Assembly: GCA_937926555.1 (NCBI GenBank)
Contig: CALAZX010000186.1
Coordinates: forward strand, 1 to 19,655
Length of the DNA: 19,655 nucleotides
Direction of reading: 5' to 3'
Source of the DNA: an uncultured Negativicutes bacterium
Lineage (GTDB): Bacteria; Bacillota; Negativicutes; Acidaminococcales; Acidaminococcaceae
Below, piece by piece: positions 7,641 to 14,089 of the stretch. The notes beneath the pieces are model-generated. The model saw only the letters and a program-made list of their open reading frames with translations. It had not been told where the DNA came from and made no database searches. The translations under genes were made by a program, and so were the position numbers. The stretch's first letter is position 1; every line of letters starts with the position of its first letter.

Positions 7641-7994
7641 TCATTCGGCTTCCAGACGGGACAGGGTGTCCTCGGAAAGGGTGGATACCAGGGAGCAGGC
7701 CGTCTCGCGCAGCTCCGTTTCGGACATCTCCAGCCCCATCCGGGGGATCAGTCCGCAGATCTTGGCCACATTGCGCTCGTACCGCTGAGCCTCCGCGATG
7801 CCTTCCGGGGTGATGGATACTTTGCCGTAGCGTTTCTTCACCACCATCTGCTTCTCCGAAAGCACCGCCAGCATCTTCACCACGGAGGGCTTCGACACAT
7901 TCAGCTTGCGGGCGATATCCGCGGACAGGACCGCGGGTTTCTTGGTTGAAATCTCGTAGATCTTGTACAGGTAACGCATCTGGGCAGTGGTCAT
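7641..7994 (-). CDS. Small DtxR/MntR-like winged-helix regulator
   Basis: A 117-residue protein that aligns by eye with MntR: an N-terminal winged helix (MTTAQMRYLYKIYEI, ADIARKLNVSKPSVVKMLAVLSEKQMVV, wing KKRYGKVSITPEG) and a short helical dimerisation region. The metal-binding residues of MntR seem mostly lost: the Asp8 and Glu11 positions carry Arg7 and Tyr10, the His77 position has no His, and the His103 position is Thr. Glu99/Glu102 equivalents (ELRE) remain. The usual length is about 140 residues, so it is also short. It may act like the FeoC regulator of enterobacteria, by analogy only. ATG 7994 has AAGGAG six bases upstream. It is the last gene of the feo operon and may recognise the palindromes in front of feoA and feoB. 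Confidence 0.85.
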   Translation of the reverse strand: MTTAQMRYLYKIYEISTKKPAVLSADIARKLNVSKPSVVKMLAVLSEKQMVVKKRYGKVSITPEGIAEAQRYERNVAKICGLIPRMGLEMSETELRETACSLVSTLSEDTLSRLEAE

Positions 7995-8009
7995 GATAAT
8001 CTCCTTCCC

Positions 8010-8192
8010 TTACACCTTCTTGCCTTTTTTCGGAACGGGGACGCCGGAACAGCAGCTTCCGCTGCACCCTCCGCAATGTCCGCTGCAGCCGCCTCCGCAG
8101 CCACAGCTTCCGCCTCCTTTGAGGATATGTCTCACGGCCAGGATCAGTCCGGCCACAATCGCGATCACGACAATCGTAGATGCAGCATTCAT
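8010..8192 (-). CDS. FeoB-associated Cys-rich membrane protein
   Basis: A 60-residue protein with one N-terminal membrane helix (about residues 5-22), then HILKGGG and a Cys/Gly-rich segment with eight Cys (positions about 30-49), ending in a basic tail PVPKKGKKV. This is the FeoB_associated pattern known from Firmicutes feo operons. It may hand ferrous iron to or from FeoB, but this is not proven for the family. It lies 20 bases after feoB; GGGAGGG about 10 bases upstream supports ATG 8192. An MntR-like gene follows after 15 bases. Confidence 0.92.
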   Translation of the reverse strand: MNAASTIVVIAIVAGLILAVRHILKGGGSCGCGGGCSGHCGGCSGSCCSGVPVPKKGKKV

Positions 8193-8212
8193 TTTGTCAG
8201 TTCCCTCCCAAC

Positions 8213-10369
8213 TTAAGCCTGATGGCTCGCTAACGTCTCTTTCTCATAAGGTGCCGCCGGTCTGCAGATGAAGTACAGGGCCAGGGCGATCAGTACACAG
8301 GATATGATCTGGGTGATGCCGAAGGCCGCTCCGTAGAAGGCCCAGGAACCCAGGTTGTAGCATACGAAGGCCATGGCGTAGCCCAGGAAGATCTGGTAGC
8401 CGATGGCCAGGTAGGCCCATTTCTTGCTGTCCATCTCCCGGTAGATGGTGGCCATGGCAACCAGGCAGGGAGGATCGAACAGGTTCAGGATCATGTAGGA
8501 GAAGGCGGCGATGGGGGTGAACATGGCGCTGATGCCTGCCATGACAGCCACATCGTTGTCCGGGTCGGCCACGCCCTGGAGCACTGCCAGGGTGCCGATA
8601 GCCTGCTCTTTCGCCATGAAGGCGCTGATGACAGCCACGGTGTTCTTCCAGTCACCCAGTCCGATGGGCGCGAAGATCCAGGCGAACATGTTGCCGAAGT
8701 AGGCCAGCATGCTGTTCTCCACATCCTCCACCACTTCCAGGCTGAAGTTGAAGGTCTGGAGGAACCAGATGATGACGCAGACGGTGAAGATGATGGTGCC
8801 CGCCTTGATGATGAAGCCCCGGGCACGTTCCCACATGTGGATGAGGACGCCTTTCAGCGCCGGGATATGGTAGGCCGGCAGTTCCATGACAAACGGAGCG
8901 GGCTCACCGGCGAAGAAGCTGGTCTTCTTGAAAGCGATGCCGGAGAGCACGATCACGGCGATCCCCAGGAAGTACATGGCCGGAGCCATGAACACGGAAT
9001 CCGGGAAGAAGATGGCGGTGATCATGCCGATGATGACGGTTTTTGCGGAGCAGGGAATGAAGGTGCTCAGCATGATGGTCATCCGGCGGTCTCTGGGAGA
9101 CTCGATGGTGCGGGCCGCCATGACAGCGGGAACGCCGCAGCCGGTACCGATCAGGATGGGGATGAAGGATTTGCCGGACAGGCCGAATCTGCGGAAGATA
9201 CGGTCCATGATGAAGGCCACGCGGGCCATGTAGCCGGAGTCCTCCAGCAGCGACATGAAGAAGAAGATCAGCAGGATCTGGGGTACGAAGCCCAGTACCG
9301 TACCTACGCCGCCGATGATGCCGTCAACCACCAGTCCGCTCAGCCAGTCGGGAGCCGCGATGGACTCCATGAAGCCGGTGGCGGCGTCGGTGACGATCTC
9401 ACCGAAGAACACGTCGTTCACCCAGTCGGTGGCCCAGCCGCCGATGGTGGTCACGGAGATGTAGTACATCAGGGTCATGATGGCCACGAAGATAGGCAGC
9501 GCCAGGATACGGTTGGTGACAACCTGGTCGATCCGGTCGGACAGGGTCAGGCTGTGCTTCGGGGCGTTTTTCACCACGGACAGGTCCACGATGCGGGTGA
9601 TGTACTCGTACCGCTGGTTGGTGATGATGCTCTCCGCGTCATCGTCCATCTCCCTCTCGCAGTCCTGCACATGCTCGTCCAGGTGCTTGGCCAGGTCGGC
9701 GGGGAGTTTCAGCTCGTCCAGGATCTCCTTGTCCCGCTCGAACACCTTGATGGCGTACCAGCGCAGTGACTCGTCCGGCACCATACCGGCGATGGATTCC
9801 TCGATATGGGCCAGGGAATGCTCCACGCTGCCCATGAACACATGGGGATGCTCCTCCACTTCCGCATGGCCTCTCTTGTGGGCCAGGGCTACTTCCATGG
9901 CGGCCTCCGCGGCCTCGATGCAGCCTTCGCCTTTCAGCGCGCTGATCTGGTAGATGGGAGCGCCCAGCTCCTTGGAAAGTTTCTCGAAATCAATCTGGTC
10001 CTTGTTCTTGCGGACCAGGTCCATCATATTAATGGCTACCACCACAGGAATACCCACTTCAATCAGCTGTGTGGTCAGATACAGGTTACGTTCAATGTTG
10101 GTACCGTCAATGATGTTCAGGATGACATCCGGTCTGTCCTGAACCAGATAACGGCGGCTCACTTTTTCTTCCAGTGTGTAGGGAGAAAGGGAGTAGATAC
10201 CCGGTAAATCCTGGATGATGACGTCTTTGTGGCCTTTCAGCCGGCCATCCTTCTTCTCTACGGTGACACCGGGCCAGTTGCCTACATACTGCGTGCTGCC
10301 GGTCAGTTCATTGAACAGGGTAGTCTTGCCGCAGTTGGGGTTGCCGGCTAATGCAATCTTGATTTCCAT
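8213..10369 (-). CDS. feoB: Ferrous iron transporter FeoB
   Basis: A 718-residue inner-membrane ferrous iron importer. The N-terminal G domain shows G1 GNPNCGKT at residues 9-16, G2 Thr36 in GVTVE, G3 DLPG at 54-57, G4 NMMD at 114-117 and G5 SAL at 143-145. A helical insertion domain follows to about residue 270. The membrane part has the two gate segments with conserved Cys, GTGCGVPAVMAARTIE and FIPCSAKT, and a matching repeat later (FMAKEQAIGTL). The length is full. The ATG has AGGAGA five bases upstream. It is the third gene of the operon, separated from the second feoA by about 200 bases holding a terminator-like hairpin and an operator-like palindrome, so it may be controlled separately. 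The protein lacks the long Cys-rich C-terminal tail; a separate small Cys-rich gene comes next. Confidence 0.98.
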   Translation of the reverse strand: MEIKIALAGNPNCGKTTLFNELTGSTQYVGNWPGVTVEKKDGRLKGHKDVIIQDLPGIYSLSPYTLEEKVSRRYLVQDRPDVILNIIDGTNIERNLYLTTQLIEVGIPVVVAINMMDLVRKNKDQIDFEKLSKELGAPIYQISALKGEGCIEAAEAAMEVALAHKRGHAEVEEHPHVFMGSVEHSLAHIEESIAGMVPDESLRWYAIKVFERDKEILDELKLPADLAKHLDEHVQDCEREMDDDAESIITNQRYEYITRIVDLSVVKNAPKHSLTLSDRIDQVVTNRILALPIFVAIMTLMYYISVTTIGGWATDWVNDVFFGEIVTDAATGFMESIAAPDWLSGLVVDGIIGGVGTVLGFVPQILLIFFFMSLLEDSGYMARVAFIMDRIFRRFGLSGKSFIPILIGTGCGVPAVMAARTIESPRDRRMTIMLSTFIPCSAKTVIIGMITAIFFPDSVFMAPAMYFLGIAVIVLSGIAFKKTSFFAGEPAPFVMELPAYHIPALKGVLIHMWERARGFIIKAGTIIFTVCVIIWFLQTFNFSLEVVEDVENSMLAYFGNMFAWIFAPIGLGDWKNTVAVISAFMAKEQAIGTLAVLQGVADPDNDVAVMAGISAMFTPIAAFSYMILNLFDPPCLVAMATIYREMDSKKWAYLAIGYQIFLGYAMAFVCYNLGSWAFYGAAFGITQIISCVLIALALYFICRPAAPYEKETLASHQA

Positions 10370-10440
10370 AATATCTCCTTTCGGATCTGTGTTGAGATTT
10401 CGCCAATCCCCGCTTCCGGGGCGCGATGATTTCTTAGCCT

Positions 10441-10455
10441 GCTGACAGGGTCAGC
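10441..10455. repeat. Short perfect hairpin in the feoB leader
   Basis: GCTGAC-AGG-GTCAGC forms a perfect 6-base stem with a 3-base loop about 75 bases before the feoB start. A further CCCC/GGGG pair lies closer to the ribosome site at about 10408-10421. A role in feoB translation is possible but only inferred. Confidence 0.4.
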
Positions 10456-10502
10456 TTTGAAACACCCTAACCAATTAACAGGATAATTCGCCTCAGCGAG
10501 GT

Positions 10503-10520
10503 GATTAGCACGTGCTAACC
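10503..10520. promoter_or_regulatory. Operator-like palindrome A (before feoB)
   Basis: GATTAG-CACGTG-CTAACC, a near-perfect palindrome with one mismatch. The same half-sites with a six-base spacer occur twice before the first feoA. The half-site GGTTAG/CTAACC equals that of the DtxR/IdeR iron box, but that box has only one base between the halves. Confidence 0.65.
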
Positions 10521-10529
10521 GTCAGGTCT

Positions 10530-10550
10530 AAAAAAAGCGGAACGTTCCGC
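10530..10550 (-). terminator. Terminator-like hairpin after the second feoA
   Basis: On the minus strand the palindrome GCGGAACGTTCCGC (10537-10550) is followed by seven T (10530-10536). The stem is only five pairs with a four-base loop, so termination may be partial, lowering feoB relative to feoA. It begins about 20 bases after the feoA stop. Confidence 0.65.
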
Positions 10551-10568
10551 ATCCGCGCACTTCCGCGC

Positions 10569-10793
10569 TTACGCCAGTTCCACGTCGATCTTGTCCGCCT
10601 CGTCCATACGGAGGGACAGGTCGTAACCGCGCACATTCACTTCCAGCGGGTCTCCCAGGGGGGCGATCTTCACCACTTTGATTTCCACGCCTTTGGTGAT
10701 CCCCATGTCCATGATACGCCGCTTCACCGCACCGCTGCCGTTGAGGCGCAGCACGTTGCAGATGCCTCCGATGGGCACTTCTTTCAATGTCAT
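10569..10793 (-). CDS. feoA: FeoA domain protein (second copy)
   Basis: A 74-residue SH3-like FeoA protein, a cytosolic partner that supports FeoB activity. Typical phrases are GGICNVLRLNGSGAVKRRIMDMGITKGVEIKVVKIAPLGDPLEVNVRGYDLSLR, with the family's MGI..G motif and the NxRGYxLxLR end. It has AAAGGAG ten bases upstream of ATG 10793. It follows the other feoA after about 150 bases, which hold no gene I can support. Two feoA genes before feoB are common in Firmicutes and Negativicutes. This copy resembles the usual stand-alone FeoA better than the first copy does. Confidence 0.95.
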   Translation of the reverse strand: MTLKEVPIGGICNVLRLNGSGAVKRRIMDMGITKGVEIKVVKIAPLGDPLEVNVRGYDLSLRMDEADKIDVELA

Positions 10794-10942
10794 GCTGTGA
10801 ACACTCCTTTTCTCTTCCTCATCATCGACGCTTCCCTTTGCCGGTTCACGTTGGCCTCCCCGGTCCTGATTCGTGTCTACGCTCCTCTTTTGGTGATCCG
10901 CGCCGATGATTCTCTTTCCTGTTTTCTTCTCGTCGATTCCGC

Positions 10943-11155
10943 TCAGTACATGATGCGCATGGCCATCTCGCGGCCTAACGCCACCCGGCTGTCTTTCACT
11001 TCCAGGATCATGTTGCCGCCCAGGTCACTGACCACCGTCACCATGGTGTTCACGGTGAATCCCAGTTCGGCCAGATGCTGCCGGACCTCGTCCTTGCCGG
11101 TGATCTTGCGGATCAGCACCGTCTCGCCGGCTCTCGCGCTGAGTAATGGTACCAC
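10943..11155 (-). CDS. feoA: FeoA domain protein (first gene of feo operon)
   Basis: A 70-residue FeoA-like SH3 protein: VPLLSARAGETVLIRKITGKDEVRQHLAELGFTVNTMVTVVSDLGGNMILEVKDSRVALGREMAMRIMY, quoted here in parts: LAELGFTVNT, GGNMILEV, and the ALGREMAMRI end. I chose GTG 11155 because a strong GGAGG-type ribosome site lies about 8 bases upstream and the product then starts like other FeoA proteins. An upstream ATG at 11299 would place the promoter and both operators inside the gene, so it is unlikely. The GTG start may limit expression. This copy is the first gene of the operon and directly follows promoter and operators. Confidence 0.92.
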   Translation of the reverse strand: MVPLLSARAGETVLIRKITGKDEVRQHLAELGFTVNTMVTVVSDLGGNMILEVKDSRVALGREMAMRIMY

Positions 11156-11217
11156 TGTCTCCCCCCTCCATCTTCTTGTCACCGCGGATTTCCTTGCCTT
11201 TCCGTAGTGCCAGCCCT

Positions 11218-11241
11218 GTCGGTTAGGGGATGCTAACCGAC
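11218..11241. promoter_or_regulatory. Operator-like palindrome B
   Basis: Perfect 9-base arms GTCGGTTAG (11218-11226) and CTAACCGAC (11233-11241) flank a six-base centre. The core is GGTTAG-N6-CTAACC. It lies in the leader of the first feoA, 36 bases centre to centre from palindrome C. Confidence 0.7.
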
Positions 11242-11253
11242 CATTCTGAAAAA

Positions 11254-11277
11254 GGGGATTAGCCTCCGCTAACCCCC
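11254..11277. promoter_or_regulatory. Operator-like palindrome C
   Basis: Arms GGGGATTAG (11254-11262) and CTAACCCCC (11269-11277) with one mismatch around CCTCCG. The core GATTAG-N6-CTAACC is the same as in palindrome A. It begins a few bases downstream of the expected transcription start, a position suited to repression. Confidence 0.7.
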
Positions 11278-11289
11278 TGGCTTCCTTGA

Positions 11290-11318
11290 AGTTTACCACT
11301 AGTTTTTCACGCTGTCAA
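11290..11318 (-). promoter_or_regulatory. feo operon promoter
   Basis: A perfect -35 TTGACA (11313-11318, minus strand) and TAAACT (11290-11295, 4 of 6) are separated by 17 bases. The start point would be near 11283, just before palindromes C and B. Confidence 0.75.
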
Positions 11319-11512
11319 TAATCTGTCTCAAAAAAGACCTCCGGACCGGCGAAATAGTGTTACCTATGGATAACTTCCATATCCGGATGCGAAACCGGCT
11401 GAACGTCCCGCCGCTGCGGCTTGGCACAGCCTGCACAGCGGTTTCCGGCAGGCAGAAGAAGATGCCCTGCGATGGCAGATGTCCCGCCTTCCGGCAAGCT
11501 TCTCCGGCCGCC
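11319..11512. other. Intergenic stretch after the CE2-like gene
   Basis: No gene is supported here. A run of six T on the minus strand (11330-11335 on the plus strand) follows a GC-rich segment, but I could not fold a good stem before it, so no terminator is claimed. Confidence 0.4.
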
Positions 11513-12970
11513 TCAGCCCTTTTCCCGCTCCGTCAGGTCCCAGTCCATGATGCCGGCGATTTTCCCCGCCAGAATCCGGGCCATCTTCTCATGGCCGGAG
11601 GACCGGGGATGGACCCCGTCCAGGAAGTCCCCTTCCATCAGCAGGTCCCGTCCCGCCACCAGGCCGGCACTCTCCTCCAGCCTGCGTGCCAGCACGCCGC
11701 CGGAGCTGTGGATGCCGTAGAAGTCAGGCTTCTCGTGGAGGTCGATCCAGTACACTTTCCGGTCGCCCGCCAGGCGCAGCCCCTCCACCACGCTCTGGAT
11801 CTGGGGAGAGGCCGGTCCCGCGGAGTCGAAGCCCGCCGGGGACAGGCAGAGGATCACCGCCTCCGGATTCATCCGGCGGATCTTCCCCAGCAGTTCCCGG
11901 TAGGCGTTGCGGAAGACGGCGGGTGCCGGCGCCAGAGACGGGTCGTTATAGTCGTTCTCCCCGAAGGCCACCACCACCACGTCCGGCTTCCAGTAGAAGG
12001 AGTTCCACCTGGGCTCCTCCTCGCTGAAGAAGGTGCGGTCATACTGGTCCGCCGCATGGAAGGAGTCGTAGGGCGGACGTTCCTGATTGTTCCGGGCCAC
12101 GCCCTCCCCGGAGGAGGCCACGCAGCTCCATTCCGCACCCAGCAGCCGGGCGGTCCGGGGTCCGAAAGCCCGGTAGCCGTCCTCCCGCTGGAAATAGTCC
12201 TCGCCCGGCTGGAGGAAAGCCCCGGCGGTGACGGAGTCCCCCACGAACTCGATCCGGCGGGCGCCGCTCTCCGCCAGCACCTTCCCCTTGGCGTCACGGG
12301 CGGGAAGCACCCAGCTGTTGCGGTCCAGGAGGAAACGTTCCACCCGGGTGACACCCTGGGAGCCCTCGGTATCCCGGACCAGCACCAGGGTATGGTTCCC
12401 CCTGCCCAGACCCGAGGCCAGGATGTTCACCCCGTCCTCGCCCCTGAAACGGCGGAAGGGTCCGTCATCCACACTGACCTCCCACCAGACAGGAGCCTCC
12501 CCCTGGATCTCCACCGCCGCGAAAGAGCCGCGGAAAGCCAGTTCCAAGGTCACGGCGCCACGGCCGGTGGACATGGTGCCGTCCCCGTTGTGCTGCCAGC
12601 GCCCCATATAGGCGATACGCAGGTCGTCGGCGTCCACCTTCCGGGCATCCTTGGGGATGACGAAGACAGTCTGATGCCGGAGGCCGTCCTTCAAGGAGCC
12701 TCCATCCCGGCGGAGTCCTCTTCCAAGACCCGCAGCTTCCCCGCCGCCTTTGCCCGCAGGCAGGTTCACGCCCAGCGCGGCCAGCCGCTCCCGGAGCGTC
12801 CCCCGGCGCTGCACGCCTTCCCCGTCGGTACCGGAGACCGCGGCCGCCTCCGCCACGGAGCAGAAGCCCTGCCCCGGAGGAAGAACCGCTCCGGGAAATA
12901 CCGCCGCAAGACAAAAAATCTGCCCGGCCAGAAGCAGGGCAGATAAAGAATCAGAAAATCTCTTTTTCAT
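11513..12970 (-). CDS. Secreted SGNH/GDSL carbohydrate esterase, CE2-like
   Basis: A 485-residue exported esterase. A signal peptide covers about residues 1-44 (basic start, long hydrophobic stretch, AEAAA end). A beta-rich region at about 115-215 (IAYMGRW, VEIQGEAPVWWEVSVDDGP, LVLVRDTEG) looks like the N-terminal domain of carbohydrate esterase family 2. The SGNH domain follows: block I FVGDSVTAG with nucleophile Ser246, block III GEND with Asn339, and block V DGVHP with Asp451 and His454. CE2 enzymes remove acetyl groups from plant polysaccharides such as xylan; the true substrate here is unknown. ATG 12970 begins one base after the mscL stop, so translation is probably coupled to mscL; the ribosome site GGAAGAGG sits within mscL. 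A 50-residue Gly/Arg-rich linker precedes the first domain. Confidence 0.85.
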   Translation of the reverse strand: MKKRFSDSLSALLLAGQIFCLAAVFPGAVLPPGQGFCSVAEAAAVSGTDGEGVQRRGTLRERLAALGVNLPAGKGGGEAAGLGRGLRRDGGSLKDGLRHQTVFVIPKDARKVDADDLRIAYMGRWQHNGDGTMSTGRGAVTLELAFRGSFAAVEIQGEAPVWWEVSVDDGPFRRFRGEDGVNILASGLGRGNHTLVLVRDTEGSQGVTRVERFLLDRNSWVLPARDAKGKVLAESGARRIEFVGDSVTAGAFLQPGEDYFQREDGYRAFGPRTARLLGAEWSCVASSGEGVARNNQERPPYDSFHAADQYDRTFFSEEEPRWNSFYWKPDVVVVAFGENDYNDPSLAPAPAVFRNAYRELLGKIRRMNPEAVILCLSPAGFDSAGPASPQIQSVVEGLRLAGDRKVYWIDLHEKPDFYGIHSSGGVLARRLEESAGLVAGRDLLMEGDFLDGVHPRSSGHEKMARILAGKIAGIMDWDLTEREKG

Positions 12971-12971
12971 T

Positions 12972-13415
12972 TCAGGATTTGGCCTCTTCCAGCTGGCTGG
13001 TGCAGTGAGGACAGCGGGTAGCGTCCTTGGCGATGGCCGTGCGGCAGTAGGGGCACAGTCTGTCAGGCTCAGCAGGTTTTTTCGGGAAGGCCCGGTTGAT
13101 CTGTTTGATGACAATGAACACGGCGAAAGCAATCAGCAGGAAGTTGATCACGGTGTTGATGAAGGCGCCGTACGCGATGACAGGCAGGCCGGCTTTCTGC
13201 GCCTCGGCCAGGGTTGCCACCGGTTTGTCGGACAGATTGATGAACAAGTTCGCGAAATCCACGCCGCCCATGGCTTTGCCCAGCGGAGGCATGATCACGT
13301 CGTTCACCAGAGAGGTGACGATCTTGCCGAAGGCGCCGCCGATGATAACGCCGACAGCCATATCCACAACATTGCCACGCATTGCGAAATCTTTAAATTC
13401 CTTGAAAAATCCCAT
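12972..13415 (-). CDS. mscL: Large-conductance mechanosensitive channel with C-terminal zinc ribbon
   Basis: A 147-residue MscL, the membrane safety valve that opens under hypo-osmotic shock. The N-terminal FFKEFKDFAMRGNVVDMAVGVIIGGAFGKIV is the classic amphipathic helix plus pore-lining first membrane helix (seen in parts: FKDFAMRGNVVDMA, GVIIGGAFGKIV). The second helix lies at about 80-105 (GAFINTVINFLLIAFAVF). The C-terminus departs from the standard channel: instead of only a charged helix it ends with a CPYC-x10-CPHC zinc ribbon (Cys121, 124, 135, 138). ATG 13415 has AGGAGG eight bases upstream; the longer in-frame start lacks support. It is the first gene of a unit with the CE2-like esterase and has a long leader. 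Confidence 0.96.
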   Translation of the reverse strand: MGFFKEFKDFAMRGNVVDMAVGVIIGGAFGKIVTSLVNDVIMPPLGKAMGGVDFANLFINLSDKPVATLAEAQKAGLPVIAYGAFINTVINFLLIAFAVFIVIKQINRAFPKKPAEPDRLCPYCRTAIAKDATRCPHCTSQLEEAKS

Positions 13416-13568
13416 TTTGCATTCCTCCTGTAAGAAAAAAGACCGCACCACGGCAGATTTCCCCTCCGCACCCGCCGGACTTGCCGGACTTGCGGATCCG
13501 CCCGCTTACCGGGCACAGGTCGCGATAGCCACTCTTTTTTCTGAACTAATTGTTATTTTCTCCTATAT
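13416..13568 (-). promoter_or_regulatory. Long mscL leader with attenuator-like U-run
   Basis: About 150 bases separate the expected start point from ATG 13415. The leader has a tandem GCAAGTCCG repeat (about 13481-13500), GC-rich arms and a run of six T on the minus strand (13436-13441) about 15 bases before the AGGAGG. A long-range pairing GA(T)CCGCA with TGCGGTC could make a stem before this run. It may be a structured regulatory leader; I could not match it to a known riboswitch. Confidence 0.4.
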
Positions 13569-13574
13569 GACTAA

Positions 13575-13603
13575 ATTAAATCATATCCCACCGCTTTAGT
13601 CAA
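13575..13603 (-). promoter_or_regulatory. mscL promoter
   Basis: TTGACT (13598-13603, minus strand) and TTTAAT (13575-13580), each 5 of 6 to consensus, are separated by 17 bases. CTACAA-TT-TTGTAG, a short inverted repeat at 13634-13647, lies just upstream and could be an operator. Confidence 0.75.
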
Positions 13604-13663
13604 CGGTCCGGAGCGATTTTGCGGCCGTTTTCCCTACAATTTTGTAGAGATTTCCGGAGAAGC

Positions 13664-13692
13664 AAAAAACGGCGGCGGAAAATCCGCCACCG
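13664..13692 (-). terminator. Intrinsic terminator of azlCD
   Basis: A nine-pair stem on the minus strand (13684-13692 with 13670-13678, one G-U pair) with a five-base loop is followed by six T (13664-13669). It lies 65 bases after the azlD stop. Confidence 0.9.
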
Positions 13693-13756
13693 CAGTTGAG
13701 ACATTTTCTTTCCGCACCGCCCGCAGAACAGGGACGGAGCGCCTTCCCGGCTTTTC

Positions 13757-14089
13757 TCAAGCCGCGAAGATTTTCTGCACGAACAGCATGTAGCAGGCCG
13801 TCCCCGCCACCATGGAGAGGAACATGTTGCGCCGCCACACGTGGAGCCCCACCGTCACGGCCAGGGCCGCCATCTCCGGGATACCCCGGGTGCCTGCGAA
13901 CAGGTTCACATGGCGCAGGCAGTAGACTACCAGCATGGCGAACACCGCCGAGGGGAGCACTCTCCCCAGGTACTTCACCACCGGGGGCACCGGCTTGCCT
14001 GCCGGGAAGATCAGGAACGGCAGGGAGCGCGTCAGCACCGTTCCCGCAATCACCGCCACCACGGTGAGGATCTGTAACTCGAGACTCAT
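13757..14089 (-). CDS. azlD: Branched-chain amino acid exporter subunit AzlD
   Basis: A 110-residue, four-helix membrane protein of the AzlD family, the small partner of AzlC in exporting branched-chain amino acids and toxic analogues (BrnFE type). Family marks are TRSLPFLIFP near residue 20, LGRVLPSAVFAMLVVYCLR in the middle and WRRNMFLSMVAGTACYM near the end. The ATG overlaps the azlC stop by four bases (ATGA), so the two are translationally coupled. The length is normal. A strong terminator follows, so the unit contains only these two genes. Confidence 0.95.
   Translation of the reverse strand: MSLELQILTVVAVIAGTVLTRSLPFLIFPAGKPVPPVVKYLGRVLPSAVFAMLVVYCLRHVNLFAGTRGIPEMAALAVTVGLHVWRRNMFLSMVAGTACYMLFVQKIFAA

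Noticed and set aside
7532..7813. Plus-strand ATG at 7532 with AGGAG upstream
   Set aside because: It runs antisense into the MntR-like gene, and the product is Pro/Gly-rich with no family features.
11218..11277. Standard DtxR/IdeR iron boxes
   Set aside because: Half-sites agree but the spacing is six bases, not one, so I report a DtxR-like motif of different geometry.
11325..11350. Terminator of the CE2-like gene at the T-run near 11330
   Set aside because: I could not form a stable stem directly before the run.
13416..13568. c-di-AMP (ydaO) riboswitch in the mscL leader
   Set aside because: Only loose similarity (GGTAAGCGGG) was seen; the conserved core strings of that class are not present in order.
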